Shown piece by piece: positions 9,813 to 16,453 of a stretch of DNA of 64,000 nucleotides. Origin of the DNA: Marinoscillum sp965229915 (GTDB taxonomy: Bacteria; Bacteroidota; Bacteroidia; Cytophagales; Cyclobacteriaceae); contig NZ_CBDDJZ010000001.1 in the NCBI RefSeq assembly GCF_965229915.1, forward strand, positions 124,001 to 188,000, in the 5' to 3' direction. Made by a program: the position numbers and the translations under genes. Below the pieces are notes generated by a model, which saw nothing but the letters and a program-made list of their open reading frames with translations, was not told the DNA's origin and searched no databases. Each line of letters starts with the position of its first letter. Positions within the stretch are counted from its first letter, which is position 1.

Positions 9813-12800
9813 TTAAAATGTTAGGTTCAAACCAACGCTGTACACTTTAGTAATGGGGTAGACCCCTCGGTCAATTACCCCATCCAAAGCACTAGAAGCA
9901 CCTAAATCAGGAGAGTATCCAGAAAAATGGGTAACAGTAAAAAGATTGGTACCACGTGCATAAATCCGGGCCGTTTGAATGCCAGTACCATCCAGTACTC
10001 TGTTGGGCATGCTGTAACTCACCGTGAGTGTTCTCAACCTTAAGAATGATCCATCTTCAATGAAGTAATTCGAAGGTTGAAAATTGGTTCCGCCAGCAAT
10101 AGCTCTAAAATCCTCGTTGGTTGGATTTGATGGCGTCCAGTGATTGGTGTATTTCTCTTCGTAATTGAGCAACCCAAATCGCACGGCCTGCTTACCATTG
10201 TAGATATCCACGCCGGTCTGTCCCTGGAAATCTGCGCTTACTCTGACGCCTTTGTATCCCACTTCCATATTGAACCCGTAAACGAAATCCGGGATGGAGT
10301 TGCCCAGGTTCACTCGGTCATTAGCATCTATCACACCATCATCGTTTACATCTCTGTAGATCAGATCTCCAACAGATTGTCCAAACAAACTCGGAGTTGT
10401 GCTCACCTGCTCAGAAGTTTGGAATATACCAATCGCATCATAACCATAGAAAAACCCGATTGGTAAACCCACGGCAGATCTGGATACCTGCTGACCATTA
10501 CCAAGATCTCCTGCAACAATCAAAGAATCCACTCCTATGTCCTGACCCAGTTTCAAGACTTCATTCTGCACCGTGGAACCCCGAAAACCTAAGCGATAAT
10601 TTACATCACCGATATCATCCTGCCAGTCCAAGCTCCACTCGAAACCTCTGTTCTCAACAGATGCTACATTGTACACAATGCTTGAAAATGCCCCCAAACC
10701 TGAGTATCCAACTGGTTCCAGACTCACCAAAATATCGTTGGTCGTTTTGATGTAATAATCCAGGTCGGAATTAAGGCGTCCATTAAACATTGTCAGATTC
10801 AACCCTACATCAACCTGGGAAGTCTCCTCCCATTTCAGGTTGGGGTTACCACCTGATGAATAGCTTGCTCCAGGAATGTATTGCTCATTACTGCCAAACA
10901 CCGCACCATAATCTTGGGCTATCTGAGCAAACTGTGCATCATACTGGATTTTATCATTACCAACTATCCCCCAGCTAGCACGTAGCTTCATTACATCCAG
11001 AAATGGCATCTGTGGGAAAAAGGATTCATCACTGATGTTCCACCCAAAAGCAAATGAAGGGAATACACCATACCTATTGTTAGGTCCAAATTTGGAAGAT
11101 CCATCTCTACGATATGTGGCAGTAAAAAGGTATTTATCCATCAGGCTATAGTTGACCCTAAACAGCCAGGACCGAATGGACGAGTGGGCTCCCGAATTAC
11201 CAATAGTTTGCAATAATGGATCACCATCTCCACTGTTCAAATACCAGAACGTCTCACCATTTCTCAATAAGTTCTGTGCTGATCCGTTTAGAAACTCTGA
11301 TTTGACCTCTTGAGTGGTATAGCCCCCCACTGCGTTGATACGATGAACTCCAAATTCCTTACTGTAAGACAGAGTGTTTTCCCACAGCACAAAGCTGTTG
11401 GTACTCATTCCCTTGCTGATATCACTCGTTTCGTTTTGTTGCAGCGGAGCTACGAAGAATTCTGGAGTAAACGATGTGCTTTTGGATACCCCAAGTGAAA
11501 ACTGAAAACTACTCTTAAACGTAAAACCATCGAGAAAATCATATGTGGCATACATGTTACCCACACTTTCCAAACTCTTGGTGAAACTGTTGTTGTACTC
11601 AATAGCGGCCAAAGCATTACCCCCACCGTTTACTTCTGCAAATACCCGCTCGCCAGTGTTCGGGTCAGTCCTGTACGGCTCATCTATTGGCCATGCACGC
11701 AAGGCAGTATTGACTACACCAGGCGCATTCTTTTTATCTTTCAGCGCTACAGACAGGTTTGTACCGATGGTGAGATTATTCACAATCTCATAGTCAGTGT
11801 TCAGTTTTACTGTCATTCGTTTCAAACCAGACTTTGGCAGGATACCTTCCTGACTGTAATACCCCAACCCCAGGTAGTAGTTTACTTTTTCTGCACCACC
11901 ACCGAATGAAAAGGAATAAGACTGAATGGGTGTATAATCTTTGTAAATCAGATCCTGCCAGTTAACACTAGGCAGTTGATCAATGTTGTAAGGGCCAGGT
12001 TCGGTGAGGTCTATGTCGTTTACATATTGGCCAAACTCTCGACCGTTCATTACATCAATTTCATTGGCGATTACCTCCCAGCCATAGTCTGCATTGAAGT
12101 TAATCCTGGTATTTCCTTTAGAGCCCGTCTTGGTCGTAACAATAATAACCCCGTTGCTACCTCTGGAACCAAAAATAGCAGTAGCCGATGCATCTTTAAG
12201 CACCTCCACAGATTCAATATCGTTGGCATTGAGAAAGTCTAGCGGAGTTCCACCGCCGCTGGCTCCGGATACACCTTGCTCGATAATCACTCCATCCACC
12301 ACGAAAAGTGGATTGTTGTTGTTAAGGGTAGTGACACCTCTTAGGCGCACTACCGGAGCTGCGCCAGGATCACCACTAGGGCTTAACACCTGCATACCTG
12401 ATACCTTACCTTGCAGTGCCTGCACTGGGCTGGCATTGGGTACTTTCACCAGATCCTCAGATTTCACCGACGATACAGATCCAGTCAGATCGCTTTTACG
12501 CACAGACCCATAACCTACCACTACCACTTCGTCCAATTCTTCCAAATTCAAAGTGAGTTTGGCATTGATGGTTGTCCGGTTATTTAAAGGAAACTCCTGC
12601 GTTTCATATCCAATGTAGCTGATGACCAGAATAGACCCAGGAGAAACATTCACCTGATAGTTACCGTCATAGTCGGTAACAGTTCCGTTCGTCGTTCCTT
12701 TCTCCACAATATTAGCTCCTATGAGTGGCTCACCTGAATCAGCATCTGTCACTGTCCCTGAAACAGTTACTTGCTGGGCCATTGCGGGTGTAGCCAGCAT

Positions 12801-12836
12801 AGCAATGAGAAAGACTTTAGTAAATAGTTTTTTCAT
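9813..12836 (-). CDS. SusC-type TonB-dependent outer-membrane transporter
   Basis: The 1007-aa protein has a signal peptide cleaved near AMAQ (residue 20), a carboxypeptidase-like beta-sandwich (about 22-105; GTVTDADSGEPLIGANI), the plug domain (about 115-235, including LKDASATAIFGSRGSNGVI), and a TonB-dependent beta-barrel to the C-terminus, which ends in the usual aromatic residue (LTF). It imports oligosaccharides of the locus into the periplasm using TonB energy. No N-terminal STN or FecR-interaction domain is present, so control by an anti-sigma/ECF pair is unlikely; the upstream DISM-type regulator is the better candidate. It is the first gene of the glycan operon. Confidence 0.96.
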   Translation of the reverse strand: MKKLFTKVFLIAMLATPAMAQQVTVSGTVTDADSGEPLIGANIVEKGTTNGTVTDYDGNYQVNVSPGSILVISYIGYETQEFPLNNRTTINAKLTLNLEELDEVVVVGYGSVRKSDLTGSVSSVKSEDLVKVPNASPVQALQGKVSGMQVLSPSGDPGAAPVVRLRGVTTLNNNNPLFVVDGVIIEQGVSGASGGGTPLDFLNANDIESVEVLKDASATAIFGSRGSNGVIIVTTKTGSKGNTRINFNADYGWEVIANEIDVMNGREFGQYVNDIDLTEPGPYNIDQLPSVNWQDLIYKDYTPIQSYSFSFGGGAEKVNYYLGLGYYSQEGILPKSGLKRMTVKLNTDYEIVNNLTIGTNLSVALKDKKNAPGVVNTALRAWPIDEPYRTDPNTGERVFAEVNGGGNALAAIEYNNSFTKSLESVGNMYATYDFLDGFTFKSSFQFSLGVSKSTSFTPEFFVAPLQQNETSDISKGMSTNSFVLWENTLSYSKEFGVHRINAVGGYTTQEVKSEFLNGSAQNLLRNGETFWYLNSGDGDPLLQTIGNSGAHSSIRSWLFRVNYSLMDKYLFTATYRRDGSSKFGPNNRYGVFPSFAFGWNISDESFFPQMPFLDVMKLRASWGIVGNDKIQYDAQFAQIAQDYGAVFGSNEQYIPGASYSSGGNPNLKWEETSQVDVGLNLTMFNGRLNSDLDYYIKTTNDILVSLEPVGYSGLGAFSSIVYNVASVENRGFEWSLDWQDDIGDVNYRLGFRGSTVQNEVLKLGQDIGVDSLIVAGDLGNGQQVSRSAVGLPIGFFYGYDAIGIFQTSEQVSTTPSLFGQSVGDLIYRDVNDDGVIDANDRVNLGNSIPDFVYGFNMEVGYKGVRVSADFQGQTGVDIYNGKQAVRFGLLNYEEKYTNHWTPSNPTNEDFRAIAGGTNFQPSNYFIEDGSFLRLRTLTVSYSMPNRVLDGTGIQTARIYARGTNLFTVTHFSGYSPDLGASSALDGVIDRGVYPITKVYSVGLNLTF

Positions 12837-12870
12837 TCCACGGGTTAAAAATTGACTTACTTGATAACGA

Positions 12871-12883
12871 TTGCATGATGCAA
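12871..12883. promoter_or_regulatory. Short palindrome in the susC leader
   Basis: TTGCATGATGCAA is a 5-bp perfect inverted repeat with a 3-nt centre, about 35-47 nt before the susC ATG. It could be an operator half-site pair or a weak mRNA hairpin. A palindrome this short can arise by chance. Confidence 0.25.
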
Positions 12884-12918
12884 CTTTATCAGTTTCCCAG
12901 CTTAATTCAAAAAAAATG

Positions 12919-12926
12919 CAATTTTA
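12919..12926 (-). promoter_or_regulatory. Candidate -7 box of the susC promoter
   Basis: On the minus strand TAAAATTG matches seven of the eight positions of the Bacteroidota -7 consensus TAnnTTTG. An ATTG lies 16 nt upstream, which is closer than the usual -33 spacing. It would give a leader of about 75 nt before the susC ATG. Weak by itself, but it is the best match in this AT-rich gap. Confidence 0.3.
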
Positions 12927-12987
12927 ATATCTAGGTATAATACAATATGACAGCATTTTTTTACAATCCTTTTGATCGCTCGTATAT

Positions 12988-13065
12988 CGCTTAAATAACA
13001 AGAATAATTTTTATTCATTTCAAATAAAAACATAATTCATCTCATCCGTAACGCTTAAATAACAA
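12988..13065 (-). repeat. Two 14-bp direct repeats upstream of susC (candidate operators)
   Basis: CGCTTAAATAACAA occurs perfectly at 12988-13001 and again at 13052-13065, 64 bp apart start to start, close to six helical turns. Both copies point the same way and lie upstream of the candidate susC promoter, in the 278-bp gap between the sensor gene and susC. Such paired sites on one DNA face suit an activator binding as a dimer. The neighbouring DISM/IS1595-type regulator is the obvious candidate ligand; this link is inference. Confidence 0.5.
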
Positions 13066-13114
13066 CAAAAATATAGGTCAAAAATTCTTCTAATAATACA
13101 ATTAAAATTTTTAC

Positions 13115-14908
13115 CTATTGAGGTAGTTCCTCTAGATTTTTGAAAATTTCGTTAAGATTTACCTTCTCATCATCATTTTTTGAATGGATGCGTTTCTTGA
13201 AATCTGATATGGTATTCTTTCTTATTCCAAGTATTTCAGAAAACTCACTAAGAGTATACTGGTCTTTGTTTAGGGTATCATACAGAATGTAAAAGGCTTT
13301 CTCCAAAGGAAACCTAATTCCATGAAAGAGTGTGTTGGTAGTTGGAGACTCCTGATAGCCACATTTACTACACCTTCTACTGTGAGGAACACTCCCCTCA
13401 CTGTAGTGTTGGTTGTCACAGCGCAAACACTGATAACCAGTACCCCACTTTCGTTTACTTAGTGCAACCAGACATGCCTCCTTATCAGGAAAAACCTCTC
13501 TGAACTCCTCGTAGGAGAGCTCCTTATTCTGTAGGCGTTCACGCTGTATGGATTTAATATTGTTGCGCAAGCGGTAATTGTCCAAATCCAACAAAGAATT
13601 GATCTCAGATATCTCCTGCTTCTGAACTGATAGTAGTTCGTTTTTTTCCTTCAATTCCAATGTACGTTGTTCCACCAGTGATTCTAGACGCGCATTCATG
13701 CGATCCTTCAGCTCCGCATTTTCCTCATGCTGAGAGATGATCCGCTTAAGAGCCCGATCCCGATTGGCTTTGAGAATACGCACTCGATCACTGAGTGCGA
13801 ACGAGAGGAACAGCATCTCAAATACAAAACAGATATGAAGACTATAATAGCTCAAAATATAGAATGGAATAATAGACCACATCAAAAGCGCTTTCAGAAT
13901 AAATCCCAAAAACAAAAAGCCAAAAGCCACGATGAAGAATCGTGCAGGCATATACCCCCGCTGAAAGACGGAGATACTCCCTGCAAAAATGATTACCAGT
14001 GGGATCAATTCAATATTCCTAAACTGAAACAAACTGTTATCAAAAATCAGGGCATACAGGAACAGTGCAATCCGCAAACCAAGCACCCAATTGAGCACCT
14101 GATTCATCTTGGGCGAGCGAATCTTCAGGTTGAGAAACTTCTTCGAAAACAGAATCGCCCAGAAAATAATCAAGAACAGGGCTACACCATGCGCTATTTG
14201 ATTCCAGGCCGGACTATTGTTCCAAATGTACTGATAACCAATACCATCTACACTGATGGCAAACAACCCGACACTCAGTATATAAAAAGTATAGTAAAGG
14301 TATTTTACCTCACGCATAGCTGAGTAGATGAGCATGTTATAAAGGGATATGATCAAGATCATTCCATAAAAAATGCCATATAAGTAATACTCGGCCAATG
14401 CATACTTCACAAACCAGCCGTAACTCCTTATTGCCACTCGAATATCAGCGTACTCATGACTCACCACCCGAAAATAGACCAGATAGTTGCCCGACTTCTG
14501 TAGCTGGATCTCAAAATTTTTATGTGCCATCGGTTTTTCGGTGAATGGCAGCATATCCCCCATTGCATAATGACTAAAAGTACTGTCAGATTCGTGCTTG
14601 ATGTAGACATGCAACGAATCGATGGTCTGATCAAAAAACTCCAATAAGTACCCATTGTGGGCCTGTTCTACGATCAGCTTCAGCTTCACCCAATAGGCAG
14701 AATTGGTATTGTAGTCTTGTGGTACAAAATTGAGGTCTTTGTTGAATCGCGGCTGAAACTCAGGCTTGGAAACTTCGGAAATAGTTAAGGAGCGATCTAT
14801 GTCTTCTATGAACTCCAGGTTAGTAATCTTTAGCTCTATCTCACTGGTCTCCGGTGTGATCAACACGGGTGCTGAGTAAAGCAATATGTAATAGAAGAGA
14901 TGAATCAT
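13115..14908 (-). CDS. 7TMR-DISM membrane sensor fused to an IS1595-transposase-type zinc ribbon and HTH
   Basis: A 597-aa protein with a hydrophobic N-terminal signal, an extracytoplasmic DISMED2-like sensor domain (about 25-160), a seven-helix 7TMR-DISM block (about 172-375) and a charged coiled coil (about 380-460). The cytoplasmic end, about 465-575, is not a kinase or cyclase: FREVFPDKEACLVAL, KW-GTGYQC, a zinc ribbon of C494xxC497 and C513xxC516, TTNTLFHGIRFPLEKAF, then a helix-turn-helix (TLSEFSEILGIRKNTISDF). This order is that of the N-terminus of IS1595/ISXO2 transposases, but the DDE nuclease that should follow is absent. It is therefore most likely a membrane-tethered transcription factor, working like ToxR or CadC, that senses a glycan fragment and controls the adjacent susC operon. 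Function is inference; the domain reading is strong. Confidence 0.85.
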   Translation of the reverse strand: MIHLFYYILLYSAPVLITPETSEIELKITNLEFIEDIDRSLTISEVSKPEFQPRFNKDLNFVPQDYNTNSAYWVKLKLIVEQAHNGYLLEFFDQTIDSLHVYIKHESDSTFSHYAMGDMLPFTEKPMAHKNFEIQLQKSGNYLVYFRVVSHEYADIRVAIRSYGWFVKYALAEYYLYGIFYGMILIISLYNMLIYSAMREVKYLYYTFYILSVGLFAISVDGIGYQYIWNNSPAWNQIAHGVALFLIIFWAILFSKKFLNLKIRSPKMNQVLNWVLGLRIALFLYALIFDNSLFQFRNIELIPLVIIFAGSISVFQRGYMPARFFIVAFGFLFLGFILKALLMWSIIPFYILSYYSLHICFVFEMLFLSFALSDRVRILKANRDRALKRIISQHEENAELKDRMNARLESLVEQRTLELKEKNELLSVQKQEISEINSLLDLDNYRLRNNIKSIQRERLQNKELSYEEFREVFPDKEACLVALSKRKWGTGYQCLRCDNQHYSEGSVPHSRRCSKCGYQESPTTNTLFHGIRFPLEKAFYILYDTLNKDQYTLSEFSEILGIRKNTISDFKKRIHSKNDDEKVNLNEIFKNLEELPQ

Positions 14909-14928
14909 ACCTGAGGCCTTTGCTCTTA

Positions 14929-14936
14929 CAAAGATA
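14929..14936 (-). promoter_or_regulatory. -7 box for the sensor-regulator gene
   Basis: On the minus strand TATCTTTG is an exact match to the Bacteroidota TAnnTTTG box, with a TTG about 22 nt upstream. It lies 20 nt before the ATG of the regulator gene, implying a very short leader. It is divergent from the apbC box at 15012. Confidence 0.45.
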
Positions 14937-15011
14937 ATGAAGCCAATTTTTGAATAATCAACACCCTATCAAACCATTTTGATTCGAAACTCATTATAAG
15001 AGTGCGAGATA

Positions 15012-15019
15012 TACCTTTG
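15012..15019 (+). promoter_or_regulatory. -7 box for the apbC operon
   Basis: TACCTTTG is an exact match to TAnnTTTG, 48 nt before the apbC ATG. No TTTG lies at the preferred distance upstream; the nearest is at 14978. It would serve the long plus-strand gene run that starts with apbC. Confidence 0.42.
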
Positions 15020-15067
15020 ACATGGTGCGTAGCTTGATTAACATTGCACCTAAGATTGAACAACTAA

Positions 15068-16162
15068 ATGGAAATTACCAGAGAAAACATCCTTAATGCT
15101 TTGAGTGAAGTGCAAGATCCTGATTTAAAAAAGGATTTAGTCACACTCAACATGATCCAGAATGTACAAACATCCAATGATGTCATCAAATTCACCGTAA
15201 TGCTCACTACTCCTGCCTGCCCGCTCAAGGAGATAATTCGCAAAGACTGTGAAAAGGCGATTGTCAAGCATTTCGGTGAAGATGTTCAAATGGACATAGA
15301 GATGTCCAGCAATGTCACCACCATTCGAAACAATACTCCTTTACTTCCGGGAGTAAAGAACATTATTGCTGTCGCATCTGGTAAAGGTGGGGTTGGTAAG
15401 TCTACTGTAGCGGCAAACCTGGCCGTGGCACTGGCTAAAACCGGAGCTGAAGTAGGACTAATTGATGCGGATATTTTTGGCCCATCTGTTCCGACCATGT
15501 TCAACTGTGAGCATGAGCAGCCAAACGTTACCAGTGTCAATGGTCAAAACAAGATCATGCCCATTCAACAGTATGGGGTCAAATTGATGTCCATTGGATT
15601 TCTCGCTCCCCCAGACAATGCGGTAGTGTGGAGAGGACCTATGGCTAGTTCTGCACTCAAGCAGTTTCTAAGTGATGCAGTCTGGGGAGAACTGGACTAT
15701 TTACTTATTGATCTCCCTCCTGGCACCAGCGATATTCACCTCACATTGGTACAGAGTGTACCCGTCACCGGAGCGGTAATAGTAACCACCCCTCAAAAAG
15801 TGGCACTTGCAGATGCTCAAAAAGGTGTCGGTATGTTTAAACAACCTCAGATCAACGTACCAGTGCTAGGTATAGTAGAAAACATGGCGTATTTCACTCC
15901 AGAGGAGCTGCCAGACAACAAGTACTATATCTTTGGTGAAAACGGGGGTAAGACGCTTGCTGAAAAACATGATGTACCTTTGCTCGGTCAGGTACCGATT
16001 GTGCAGAGTATCAGAGAGAGCGGAGATTCAGGCTACCCGGCAGTCCTCAAAGACGACATTACAGCTGAGGCATTCAATAACCTGGCCGAATCAGTCGCCC
16101 AACAAGTGGCTATCAGGAATGCAAGCCAGGCTAAAACCCAAAAAGTTGAAATCAACACCTAA
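15068..16162 (+). CDS. apbC: Mrp/ApbC-type Fe-S cluster carrier ATPase
   Basis: A 364-aa protein with an N-terminal MIP18/DUF59 domain (about 1-80, containing the TTPACPL segment) and a Mrp/NBP35 P-loop ATPase (deviant Walker A GKGGVGKS at 105-112, DADIFGPSVP, DLPPGTSD). The family carries Fe-S clusters to target apoproteins in the cytosol. The usual CxxC that bridges the dimer after VENM is missing here: the text runs MAYFTPEELPDNKYYIFG. A similar cysteine-free form seems usual in Bacteroidota, though that is from memory. It is followed after 2 nt by a NifU-like scaffold gene, consistent with joint action in cluster delivery. Confidence 0.93.
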   Translation: MEITRENILNALSEVQDPDLKKDLVTLNMIQNVQTSNDVIKFTVMLTTPACPLKEIIRKDCEKAIVKHFGEDVQMDIEMSSNVTTIRNNTPLLPGVKNIIAVASGKGGVGKSTVAANLAVALAKTGAEVGLIDADIFGPSVPTMFNCEHEQPNVTSVNGQNKIMPIQQYGVKLMSIGFLAPPDNAVVWRGPMASSALKQFLSDAVWGELDYLLIDLPPGTSDIHLTLVQSVPVTGAVIVTTPQKVALADAQKGVGMFKQPQINVPVLGIVENMAYFTPEELPDNKYYIFGENGGKTLAEKHDVPLLGQVPIVQSIRESGDSGYPAVLKDDITAEAFNNLAESVAQQVAIRNASQAKTQKVEINT

Positions 16163-16164
16163 CT

Positions 16165-16452
16165 ATGAACACTAAAGAGTTACATCAGCGCATTGAAACC
16201 GCCCTTGACAGCATAAGACCCTACTTAGAAGCTGATGGCGGGAATGTGAGGTTTCTAGAAGTGGATAGCAATAATGTGGTGAAATTGGAGTTATTAGGAA
16301 GCTGCGGAAGTTGTCCTATGTCTACTATGACTCTGAAGGCAGGTGTTGAAGAAGCCATCAAGCGGGTAGTACCGGAGATAGAAGGTGTAGAGGCTATCAA
16401 CCTAACCTCCCCCGACGACCCCAATGCCAAGCTTCCTGAAACCATGATGTAA
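16165..16452 (+). CDS. NifU C-terminal-domain Fe-S scaffold protein
   Basis: A 95-aa single-domain Nfu-type protein. The ligand motif is GSCGSCPMS with Cys47 and Cys50, which in the family holds a 4Fe-4S cluster across a dimer. Two nt separate it from apbC, and the next gene starts 1 nt after its stop, so the three are translated together. Its role is to hold or pass on clusters, probably to or from the neighbouring Mrp protein. Confidence 0.93.
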   Translation: MNTKELHQRIETALDSIRPYLEADGGNVRFLEVDSNNVVKLELLGSCGSCPMSTMTLKAGVEEAIKRVVPEIEGVEAINLTSPDDPNAKLPETMM

Positions 16453-16453
16453 C

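Noticed and set aside
13115..13600. A real IS1595 insertion fused by chance
   Set aside because: There are no terminal inverted repeats or target duplication, no remnant of the DDE domain, and the frame is continuous with a well-formed coiled coil, so an old domestication is more likely.
13727..14323. A 198-codon open frame on the plus strand
   Set aside because: It lies wholly within and opposite the sensor-regulator gene, and its product is a Gln/Asn/Lys-rich low-complexity text with no domain, as expected for an antisense shadow.
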